From the NCBI GenBank assembly GCA_016793585.1, contig JAEUJR010001124.1, forward strand, positions 1 to 11,377: a stretch of 11,377 nucleotides of DNA, in the 5' to 3' direction. Position 1 is the first letter of the stretch. The number at the start of each line of letters is the position of its first letter. The position numbers and the translations under genes were made by a program. Under the pieces are notes generated by a model. It made no database searches, was not told where the DNA came from, and saw nothing but the letters and a program-made list of their open reading frames with translations. The DNA is from Archangium sp. GTDB taxonomy: Bacteria > Myxococcota > Myxococcia > Myxococcales > Myxococcaceae. This document shows positions 5,363 to 11,377 of the stretch, one piece after another.

Positions 5363-7050
5363 GGCGCCGACTCGCGTAGGAACCGGGTGAAGCGCGGCGA
5401 CCGGATGATGCCGGTGACGAGCTGGCTCACCGTGCCGCCCGTGGTGGCGGTCTCGTCGGCGAGCGCGTCGACGAACGGTTGCTCCTCGGGCGCGGGCTGG
5501 CGGCCATGCGCGAAGTGGAAGAACTGCTTCGCAGCGCACGCGGTGAGCGCCTGGCTCGAGGCGACGTTGCCCAGAAACTCGCGGGGGCCAGAGAACGTCC
5601 ACCGCGTGGCGTCGTCGAGGTCGAGCGTGCCCGACGCGTCGATGGTGGCGCCGTTCTCCGTCGTGCGGTGCCGGCCGGTCGCGTCGAAGTTCTCGAGCGC
5701 GTAGCCCAGCGGGTTGAGCGAGGTGTGGCAGCCCGAGCAGGTCGCCAGCGTCATCGTCGGCGCGAGGCGGTCGCGGGCCGTGGGCGCGTTGCGGGCACCG
5801 TCGAGCGGCGTGGTGAGGTCGATGTTGCCCGGCAGCGGCGGCAACGACAGGCACAGCACCTGCTTGCGCAGGAAGGCGCCGCGCAGAATCGGCACCTGAT
5901 GCCCGGCCGGCGCGTGCGCCGAGAGGAACGGGGCCGACGACAAGATGCCCACGCGCTCGGGCACGTCGACGTCGGGAAAGGCCGCGCCACCGCGGTTGGG
6001 TTGCCCGTACGCGTCGTCACTCTCGACGCCGAGCGGGAAGCGGCTGGTGCGGAAGAGCTCTCGCACCGAGCCCGACGACGACGACAGCGAGCGACGCACG
6101 AGGTGGTCAGCCTGCGCGCGGTAGTCGTCACGAAGCGCTGCGGGAAAGCCGGCGGCGTTGTCGGGCACCGCGTCGAGCAGGTCGATGCGCAGCCACTCGC
6201 GCACGAAGCGTGACGTCACCGCAGCGGCCTCGGGCTTCGCGAGCAGCCGCCGTGCCTGGGCCTCGAGCACCATCGCGTCAGCCAGGGCGCCACTCTCGGC
6301 CAGCATCGACAGCTCGGCGTCGGGCGGAGCGTCGGTCACGAAGAACGAGAGCCGCGTCGCGAGCTCGAGCGGCGTGAGGTCGACGAGGCCCGTGGAGCCG
6401 GCTCCTGCTTCGGCGCGGTAGAGCAGCGCCGGCGCCTGCAGGAAGTACTGCATCACCGTCGCCCACGCCTCGGGTGCGCTCTGCGTCATGCGCACGGTGT
6501 CGTATGCGCGGCGAATCGACGTCTGCTCGGCTGCACGAACGGGCCTGCGAAACGCGCGGCGGCCGAACTGGGTGATGAATGCGTCGAGGCACGCGTCGAC
6601 CTGCGCGTCGGTGAAGGTGGCGGGCAGCGAGCACGGCATGAGCGCGGGAATCGCCGTGCGCGCGTTGGCGAGCAGGTACTCGGCGAGCGCTTCGGCGTTG
6701 TCTTCGAGGTTCACCTCGTCAGAGGTGCCAACAGTGTTCGTGTCGGAGTCGCTGCTGAAGCCCGCCGCGAGCCCCGTGCGCGTCGAGGCGGCCGGGTAGT
6801 GCGCGCGCGTGACGAGCTCGTTGCCCAACGCTCCGGGGAACAGGGCGCGCAGCGTGTTCTCGTACTGCGCGATGGAGAGCCGGCGAATCGGCTGCAGCGC
6901 CACGCGGCCTTCAGGGCGGGGCGTGTTCGGGTCGGTGGGCCGGGTGACCTCGCCTGGGCCTTCGGGGCGTGGGCCGACGATGCTGCCTTCGCACCCGGCG
7001 AGCACACAGAGCAGGGCCAGGCCAGAGAGACGGGTCGTGGCGGGGGGCAC
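5359..7050 (-). CDS. DUF1592-family lipoprotein with CxxCH motif, 563 aa
   Basis: This is a multidomain protein of the DUF1587/1595/1592/1588/1585 group found in Planctomycetes and Myxococcota. The start is GTG at 7050, because an in-frame stop lies at 7084-7086; no strong RBS is seen. A lipoprotein signal ends in LAGC (Cys20) and a Pro-rich linker follows (about 28-48). Then come RRLSIAQYENTLRALF (about 56-71, DUF1587 type), RRAFRRPV (about 164-171, DUF1595 type), LTPLELATRLSFF (about 225-237, DUF1592 type), RVGILSSAPFLSAHA and RGAFLRKQVLC (about 366-400, DUF1588 type) with CSGCH at 438-442, and a DUF1585-type C-terminal part. CSGCH could attach haem covalently as in c-type cytochromes, which suggests a redox role in the envelope; the substrate is unknown. 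It is followed by DUF1552, the usual partner. Confidence 0.92.
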   Translation of the reverse strand: MPPATTRLSGLALLCVLAGCEGSIVGPRPEGPGEVTRPTDPNTPRPEGRVALQPIRRLSIAQYENTLRALFPGALGNELVTRAHYPAASTRTGLAAGFSSDSDTNTVGTSDEVNLEDNAEALAEYLLANARTAIPALMPCSLPATFTDAQVDACLDAFITQFGRRAFRRPVRAAEQTSIRRAYDTVRMTQSAPEAWATVMQYFLQAPALLYRAEAGAGSTGLVDLTPLELATRLSFFVTDAPPDAELSMLAESGALADAMVLEAQARRLLAKPEAAAVTSRFVREWLRIDLLDAVPDNAAGFPAALRDDYRAQADHLVRRSLSSSSGSVRELFRTSRFPLGVESDDAYGQPNRGGAAFPDVDVPERVGILSSAPFLSAHAPAGHQVPILRGAFLRKQVLCLSLPPLPGNIDLTTPLDGARNAPTARDRLAPTMTLATCSGCHTSLNPLGYALENFDATGRHRTTENGATIDASGTLDLDDATRWTFSGPREFLGNVASSQALTACAAKQFFHFAHGRQPAPEEQPFVDALADETATTGGTVSQLVTGIIRSPRFTRFLRESAP

Positions 7051-7092
7051 GTGCAGTGAGAAGCCCGACGTGGGTGGATCAGCTCAGCAGGT

Positions 7093-7104
7093 CGAGTCGA
7101 CTCG
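7093..7104. other. 12-bp perfect palindrome in the intergenic gap
   Basis: CGAGTCGACTCG lies in the 58-bp gap between the hydrolase stop and the DUF1592 start. It could be a protein-binding site. It could also be chance, because GTCGA/TCGAG words are very common in this genome. Confidence 0.25.
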
Positions 7105-7108
7105 TAAG

Positions 7109-8092
7109 TCACCGCAACAAGACCGTTTTCTCGTCTGCGATGAACCGCCTGAGCGACGCGGAGTCATGGGCGGGCAGCAGAAAGGTCGGGGCCGCGTCGA
7201 GCTGGGCGGCGATCAACGCGAGGCTTCTGCGCGCGCGTTCGGGCACCTCACTGATGCCGGCGATGGTGCCGGTCGAGACCTGCTCGACGCTGAACGTGGA
7301 GTCGCCCGCGAACAGCACTGCGCGCCCATCATCGAGCGTGAGCATCGCGCCGAGGTGCCCTGGTGAATGCCCCGTGAGGGGAATGATTCGCAGCCGGCCG
7401 TCGCTGGTGAGCGGGCGCGAGTGCGGAAAGGCGCCGAACGGTTCTCCCGAGTCTTCGACGAGCACGGGCGTTCGTTCGCTGGGCCAGCGGCACGGCAGCG
7501 CGCCATTGTGCGACGGCCAGTCCTTCGCTCCGACGAACGCGGTCACGCTCGCGGGCAGCTCGTTGAAGGCGTCGGTGTGGTCGGCATGACGATGCGTGAA
7601 CACGACGCCGCGCACGCGCTCGAGCGGAACGCCCAGCGCCAGCAGCTGGCGGTCGACTCGTTGCGCAGGCTCGAACCGGAAGCGCAGCAGGTTCTGGTAC
7701 ACGAACTCGTTGCCCGGGTCGCACGCGCTGCCGAAGTCGAGCGTGGCCTCCGAGAGCCCTGCATCGACGAGCCACACGCCCTCGGTGTGCACGATGGCGA
7801 ACGTGAAGACGGGCATCCACTCCGTCCACCGCGAGTCGGTGAGAATCGAGAGCACGCGCGTCGCGTCGGGGCCGCCCAGCGTGCGGTGTGCTTCTTTCAC
7901 GCTGACCCAGCCCGTGTGCAGCACGTGAATGGTGACGGGCGCTCCCTGCACCTCGAACGTTCGACTCACCGGCGAAGGCGTGAGCGGCTCGTTCACCTCG
8001 GGCGTCGGCTGACGAAGCCCACGCACGCACGCGACGCCGAAGAGCAGCACCAGCACGACCAGCCCCAGGCCGGCGAACGCGGCGGCCTTCAT
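7109..8092 (-). CDS. Metallo-beta-lactamase-fold hydrolase, membrane-anchored, 327 aa
   Basis: The metal-binding signature THRHADH (H167, H169, D171, H172) is complete. It is followed by GHSPGH (H246), the bridging AGD (D264) and PAHD (H309). This matches the metallo-beta-lactamase hydrolase fold, in the arrangement also seen in acyl-homoserine-lactone lactonases of the AiiA/AttM type. An N-terminal hydrophobic segment (about 5-22) ends in ACVRG and is either a membrane anchor or a weak lipobox, so the enzyme is probably in the envelope. The start at 8092 is chosen because GGAGG lies seven bases upstream (8100-8104) and the ATG overlaps the SRPBCC stop as ATGA; a much longer reading to 8434 only overlaps the SRPBCC gene. 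A lactonase-like or other ester/thioester hydrolase role is plausible; the substrate is unknown. Confidence 0.9.
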   Translation of the reverse strand: MKAAAFAGLGLVVLVLLFGVACVRGLRQPTPEVNEPLTPSPVSRTFEVQGAPVTIHVLHTGWVSVKEAHRTLGGPDATRVLSILTDSRWTEWMPVFTFAIVHTEGVWLVDAGLSEATLDFGSACDPGNEFVYQNLLRFRFEPAQRVDRQLLALGVPLERVRGVVFTHRHADHTDAFNELPASVTAFVGAKDWPSHNGALPCRWPSERTPVLVEDSGEPFGAFPHSRPLTSDGRLRIIPLTGHSPGHLGAMLTLDDGRAVLFAGDSTFSVEQVSTGTIAGISEVPERARRSLALIAAQLDAAPTFLLPAHDSASLRRFIADEKTVLLR

Positions 8093-8613
8093 CGTGACGC
8101 CTCCGCGAGCGCGCGCAGTCGCTCCATCGCGCCGGGCAACGCCTCGCGGTAGCCCTTGCCCAGAAACGCCGAGAGCAGCCGCCCGCCGAACCCCTCGAAC
8201 CGCACGTCGTGTCGAAAGCGCGTTCCCTGCTCGGTGCCGACGAAGGATCGTTCGATGACGAGCGTTCCACCGAGCGGCAGCTTCGTGACGACGGCATAGC
8301 GTTGACCGTCGACGACGTCGGCGATGCTGAACGCCGACTCGGGAGCGCCTTTGCCCTTGAGCACCCCGGTGACTCCGCTCGTGAACGCGCCGTCGAGCCG
8401 CGCCGACTCGAGCTCGGTGTCCCAGGAGGGCCACGTCGACACGTCACTCCACAGCCGCCAGACCTCTGCCTTTGGCGCACTCGTGGTGACCTCGTACTGA
8501 AAATGAGCGTTGGTTCCATCGGCGATGGGAAGAGTGGAGTTCAAGGCGCAACCTGTCGTGAGGATTGAGGAAACGAGGAAGAAAACGAGATTGGTTGGTT
8601 GGTGAGTGAGCAT
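8089..8613 (-). CDS. SRPBCC/START-like fold lipoprotein, 174 aa
   Basis: The N terminus MLTHQPTNLVFFLVSSILTTGC is a lipoprotein signal with Cys22. The rest fits the SRPBCC (polyketide cyclase / dehydrase / Bet v 1-like) fold: strand FQYEVTTSAPKAEVWRLWSDVSTWPSWD (about 38-65) with the typical W-x-W-x-S-D and W-P-x-W-D spacing, a beta-rich middle, and a long C-terminal helix (about 150-174) that usually closes a hydrophobic ligand pocket. It is thus a likely binder of a small hydrophobic molecule in the envelope. It overlaps the hydrolase start by ATGA, so the two are coupled. The ATG at 8613 lies inside the TetR-type palindrome and has no good RBS; a leaderless or very short-leader transcript is possible. 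An in-frame TTG start further in would lose the signal peptide. Confidence 0.85.
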   Translation of the reverse strand: MLTHQPTNLVFFLVSSILTTGCALNSTLPIADGTNAHFQYEVTTSAPKAEVWRLWSDVSTWPSWDTELESARLDGAFTSGVTGVLKGKGAPESAFSIADVVDGQRYAVVTKLPLGGTLVIERSFVGTEQGTRFRHDVRFEGFGGRLLSAFLGKGYREALPGAMERLRALAEASR

Positions 8614-8626
8614 TGCTCACTAGAAC
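8599..8626 (+). promoter_or_regulatory. Candidate promoter of the TetR gene
   Basis: TTGGTG (8599-8604) and TAGAAC (8621-8626) could be the -35 and -10 boxes, spaced 16 bp. The palindrome lies exactly between them. Both boxes are weak matches, so this is a suggestion only. Confidence 0.35.
8605..8621. promoter_or_regulatory. Likely TetR-family operator, 17-bp palindrome
   Basis: AGTGAGCA-T-TGCTCACT is a perfect inverted repeat (8-bp arms, 1-bp centre) in the 42-bp divergent gap, and it overlaps the SRPBCC start codon (8611-8613). TetR-family regulators typically bind such short palindromes next to their own gene. The inference is that the divergent TetR protein represses both directions from here. 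Confidence 0.75.
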
Positions 8627-8655
8627 TAAGAAGCGTGGTGTGAGAAGGCAAGGCG

Positions 8656-9246
8656 ATGAGGCGAAAGGCGCTGGCTCGGCGCGACCCGGAGGCGAGGCGT
8701 TCTCGAGTCGTCGAGGTGGCGACGCGGCTGTTCGCCGAGCGTGGCTACGAGTCGACCAGCGTGAACGACGTGGCGGCCGAAGCGGGCGTCTCGGTGGGAG
8801 CGCTCTACAAGTACTTCCCCGACAAGCCGGCGTTGCTCGAGGGCGTGCTCGAGACCTTCGAGCTCGAGTTCTCGGAGTCGATGGCGAAGGTGCACGAGCT
8901 GCCGGGCACGCACTTTCAGAAGCTGCACGTGATGGTCGAGGGGCTCTTCGAGCTGGGCGCGAGCCGGCCGTACTTCTTCTGGGCGTTGACCTCGGGCACG
9001 CACGCGCTTCGTGGTGAGCGTGAGCGCTCGTCGGGCGACGCGGTGCGCTCCGAGATTCAGCGCTTCATCGAGGCGGGCATCGCGGCCGGTGAGTTTCGCG
9101 CGGTCGACACGCAGCGCATGGCGGCCATTGGCTTCGGGGTCGTCGAGACGGCCATGCAGCACTGCTTCGGTCCGAGGGAGCAGGGCGCCGACCGCGCCGC
9201 CTGGGCCCGCATGGTGGAAGAGGTGCTCTCGCGCGCCGTGCGGTGA
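8656..9246 (+). CDS. TetR/AcrR-family transcriptional regulator, 196 aa
   Basis: The N-terminal DNA-binding domain is complete: helix RRSRVVEVATRLFAERGYESTS (about 14-35), then the helix-turn-helix VNDVAAEAGVSVGALYKYFPDKPALL (about 36-61), which carries the family-typical GxLYxYFxxK pattern. Residues about 65-196 form the all-helical ligand-binding and dimerisation domain, which is variable between members and gives no ligand clue. The ATG at 8656 has AAGG (8645-8648) seven bases upstream. It is divergent from the SRPBCC/hydrolase operon with a perfect palindrome between them, so it most likely represses itself and that operon. A hydrophobic or lactone-like inducer would fit the neighbours but is speculative. 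Its stop abuts the stop of the convergent gene at 9247. Confidence 0.93.
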   Translation: MRRKALARRDPEARRSRVVEVATRLFAERGYESTSVNDVAAEAGVSVGALYKYFPDKPALLEGVLETFELEFSESMAKVHELPGTHFQKLHVMVEGLFELGASRPYFFWALTSGTHALRGERERSSGDAVRSEIQRFIEAGIAAGEFRAVDTQRMAAIGFGVVETAMQHCFGPREQGADRAAWARMVEEVLSRAVR

Positions 9247-10359
9247 CTACTGCAGCAGCACGAAGTCACGCACGACGGCCATGTGCTGCATGTTCGTCGA
9301 CATGCTGTCTCCGACGAGCGCGGGCGATGGCAGCGGGGTGAAGACGCGGGTGTCGAAGACGAGCCCCGCGGGGAAGAACTGCGACCCCAGCACCACGGGA
9401 ATCATCTGCTGATGGAGCGAAGGCGAGACGGCGACCCAGTCGTACGGCTTTCCGCGGTTGGTGCTCGTGTTGTGATTGCCGCCATCGGGCAACGAGTAGT
9501 CGCTGGGCCACGGCCCCTGAACGACCACCGACGCATCGAGGGCGCCGAGACAGTTCTCGACGCGGGTGTCGGTGTTGAAGTCTCCGACGAGCGCGATGTG
9601 CGTGCCCGGCGAGACGTTCGCGTTCAGCAGCTGCACCAGCGCCGTGGCCTGGGCCGTGCGCGCGGTGGGGCCGGCGCCCGAGAGCAGGTGCAGCGAGACG
9701 ACCCACAGGTCGTTCGGGCCCGGCACGTCGATGACGGCCCAGGTGAACTCGCGATCGGTGGCGCGGGTGTCGTCCCACTCGCCCGCGTCGAGAATCGGGT
9801 AGCGGCTGATGACGCCGTTGGGAATGCGGCCGCTGCCGCGAGTCCAATAGAAGCCTGCGTCGAACGTCGCGTCGACCCACGCGCCGATGCTGGCGTCAGA
9901 GCTGTCGCCGACGCTGAACTCCTGAATGCCGACGATGTCGCCCTGGAGCGCCTGCAAAATGCGCTGCCCTTCGCCGAGGTCGTAGTTCTGCAGATTGCCG
10001 CTCGTGAGGTTGGCCGCGATGATGCGCACCCGCACGCCACCGTCGGGAAGGCTCGCGTCGAAGCCCGGCCCCGCGTCGAGGCCCGCGTCGACCCCAGCGT
10101 CGAGCCCTGCATCGACCCCAGCGTCGAGCCCTGCATCGACCCCCGCGTCGACGCCGGCATCGGGAGCCCCTGCGTCGTCGGGAACGCCAGCGTCGACGTC
10201 ACCCGCGTCGAGCCCTGCATCGACGCCGGCGTCGATGACGAGCGCTCCACCGTCGGCGCCGCCGTCGACTGCCACCGGACTCCCTGCGTCGTTCGTCGCG
10301 GGTGTTCCGCACGAGCACATCGCCACGACCATCAGCACCAGCGTCGACTTCATTTGCAT
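9247..10359 (-). CDS. Endonuclease/exonuclease/phosphatase-fold lipoprotein, 370 aa
   Basis: Residues about 109-370 show the endonuclease/exonuclease/phosphatase (DNase I-like) fold. The motifs are IIAANLTSGN (N117), IVGIQEF (catalytic-type E147), VSLHLLSG (H224), LVGDFNTD (D260, N262), YDWVAVS (D307) and the final MQHMAVV (H359). All main active-site positions seem present, so a secreted phosphodiesterase (nuclease or phosphoinositide/sphingomyelin-type) is likely; the substrate cannot be told. The signal MQMKSTLVLMVVAMCSC has two candidate lipid-modified cysteines (15 or 17). A second ATG at 10353 (MKST...) is an equally good start, and no clear RBS is seen for either. Residues about 24-103 are an Asp-Ala-Gly repeat linker. 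The porin-like gene lies 22 bp upstream, so co-transcription is likely. Confidence 0.88.
   Translation of the reverse strand: MQMKSTLVLMVVAMCSCGTPATNDAGSPVAVDGGADGGALVIDAGVDAGLDAGDVDAGVPDDAGAPDAGVDAGVDAGLDAGVDAGLDAGVDAGLDAGPGFDASLPDGGVRVRIIAANLTSGNLQNYDLGEGQRILQALQGDIVGIQEFSVGDSSDASIGAWVDATFDAGFYWTRGSGRIPNGVISRYPILDAGEWDDTRATDREFTWAVIDVPGPNDLWVVSLHLLSGAGPTARTAQATALVQLLNANVSPGTHIALVGDFNTDTRVENCLGALDASVVVQGPWPSDYSLPDGGNHNTSTNRGKPYDWVAVSPSLHQQMIPVVLGSQFFPAGLVFDTRVFTPLPSPALVGDSMSTNMQHMAVVRDFVLLQ
10051..10290 (-). repeat. Asp-Ala-Gly (DAG) coding repeat tract
   Basis: This tract encodes residues about 24-103, mainly VDAG/LDAG units. It includes a perfect tandem pair of 24-bp units at 10089-10112 and 10113-10136, a sign of recent slippage or unequal exchange. 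The acidic linker probably holds the enzyme domain away from the membrane and may bind divalent cations; both points are inference. Confidence 0.85.
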
Positions 10360-10381
10360 CAGGCGCGGCAGCCTACCCGGC

Positions 10382-11377
10382 TCAGAAGTACGCCGCAGTC
10401 TGAAGGACGATTTCGTTTCGCCGCGCCGACTCGACGGGCTTGTCGGGGCCGGGCGTGAAGATGGGGCGATTCTTCCAGTTGAGCGTCACCTTGCCGTGGT
10501 GGCCGAAGACGTAGAGGTTGAAGCCGAGGTCGGTGATGACGGCCGGCGTCGCGTACGCCTGGAAGAGCGAGGTCTGCACGCCAACGGAGGGCTGCAACCG
10601 AAGGCCGCCGGGCTGCCACGGCAACAACCAGCCGGCCTCGGCGAAGAAGTGTTCTCCCGTGCCGATGAGGGGCGCCGCGTTGCCTCCGCCGTTGAGCGAG
10701 ACGCCGCCCGCGCCGACGTTCATCACGCCGACGTTGCGCAGGTAGTTCGGCCCGAAGTCCTGGTGGTACCAGACAGCGTAGGCGGTGAGCGCTCCAGCAC
10801 CGTCGATGGGCAGGTCGACGAACGCATCGACGCCGGTGATGAGCAGGTTGTACGGCGTCTTCGTCATGCCGTCGCTCGACATGGCGAGCATCGCCTGCGG
10901 CTGAAACTGCGCTCCGGCGCCCACGTTGAAGACGCGCTTGCTGCCCAGGTACGTGCCTACCGTGTACGGGAGCACGTTCGACTCTTTGTCGAGGAACTGC
11001 ATGGCCACGTAGAACTGGCCCTCGAGCGTGTTCGCGTGCGGGTTGAAGCCGATGCTGCCCGCGGCCGGTTCGCCCACCACCGAGAGCGGGTGGTTGAGCG
11101 CGATGCGGTAGTCGAGCCGGTTGAGCTGGCCCTTCGCGTAGAGGCCGAGGTTGCGCGCGAACTGATCGGTCCCGTCGATGGTGGGCCAATTGACGATGGG
11201 CGCGTCCATCATGAGGAAGTTGAGCGTGCTCGCGCTCGACATGCGCGAGATGCCGTTCTGGTAGTGCAGGCCCGCGCCGACGAAGAGCGCGTCTTTCACC
11301 GCCTCGAACTGCACCACCGCCTCGTGCACGAAGAAGCCGGGTTTGCGCGCGTTGTTGAAGGTCTGGTTGTTGATGCC
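10382..11377 (-). CDS. Outer-membrane porin-like protein, C-terminal part (partial)
   Basis: The open frame runs to the right edge without a stop, and the first visible residues are GINNQTFNNARKPGFF, so the start lies outside the window; 331 residues are visible. The sequence alternates polar and aromatic/hydrophobic residues in strand-length segments with Gly-rich turns (for example FYVAMQFLDKE, LTAYAVWYHQDF, HFFAEAGWLLP, LGFNLYVFGHHGKVTLNWK). It ends in QTAAYF, with the C-terminal Phe typical of beta-barrels assembled by the BAM machinery. This fits a porin of the phosphate-selective porin O/P type or similar; the exact family is uncertain. The GTG at 11329 is internal, not a start. The EEP-fold lipoprotein follows after 22 bp. 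Confidence 0.75.
   Translation of the reverse strand, partial: GINNQTFNNARKPGFFVHEAVVQFEAVKDALFVGAGLHYQNGISRMSSASTLNFLMMDAPIVNWPTIDGTDQFARNLGLYAKGQLNRLDYRIALNHPLSVVGEPAAGSIGFNPHANTLEGQFYVAMQFLDKESNVLPYTVGTYLGSKRVFNVGAGAQFQPQAMLAMSSDGMTKTPYNLLITGVDAFVDLPIDGAGALTAYAVWYHQDFGPNYLRNVGVMNVGAGGVSLNGGGNAAPLIGTGEHFFAEAGWLLPWQPGGLRLQPSVGVQTSLFQAYATPAVITDLGFNLYVFGHHGKVTLNWKNRPIFTPGPDKPVESARRNEIVLQTAAYF

Noticed and set aside
3234..5390. 718-codon plus-strand open frame
   Set aside because: It is antisense to DUF1552 and the lipoprotein gene, rich in Arg, Val, Glu and Ala, and has no recognisable domain. Long antisense frames are expected at this GC content.

Overview
The window is very GC-rich and its coding sequences favour G/C at third codon positions. 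Several proteins are lipoproteins with long Asp-Ala-Gly or Gly-Ser-Ala linkers, and a DUF1592/DUF1552 pair sits with a Tat-type signal. This combination is typical of myxobacteria (Myxococcota). That placement is an inference from style and gene families; no species is assigned.

Layout. Positions 1-557 hold the tail of a plus-strand operon: the last codons of one gene and two small unidentified proteins (88 and 85 aa). Positions 558-811 hold no protein gene but contain the most unusual element here, a tRNA-Leu-like gene that is circularly permuted. The 3' half (variable arm, T arm, 3' acceptor strand, ACCA; 625-669) lies before the 5' half (5' acceptor strand, D arm, anticodon arm; 673-715), with only 3 nt between them. 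The two acceptor strands pair perfectly over 7 bp, and the flanks of the gene pair with each other in an interrupted 21-bp helix (592-616 with 719-748). Joined, the halves give an 88-nt class II cloverleaf with anticodon UCG. A UbiB/ABC1-family kinase-like gene follows (812-2161, +).

From 8613 down to 2162 the minus strand carries a probable operon: SRPBCC lipoprotein, metallo-beta-lactamase-fold hydrolase, DUF1592 lipoprotein with a CxxCH motif, a 72-codon junction ORF, the Tat-signal DUF1552 protein, and a Gly/Ser-linker lipoprotein with a propeller-like C-terminal part. It ends directly against the ABC1 gene. Both spacers inside its distal half contain degenerate copies of the upstream gene's end and the downstream gene's start, as if gene junctions had been duplicated in tandem. 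A TetR-family regulator (8656-9246, +) is divergent from this operon, with a perfect 17-bp palindrome between them that overlaps the SRPBCC start codon. The simplest reading is that TetR represses itself and the SRPBCC/hydrolase genes, possibly the whole cluster.

The right end holds an endonuclease/exonuclease/phosphatase-fold lipoprotein with an Asp-Ala-Gly repeat linker (10359-9247, -). Upstream of it, in the same direction, is the C-terminal part of an outer-membrane porin-like protein that runs off the window. Functional links between cell-surface genes are inferred from order and spacing only.
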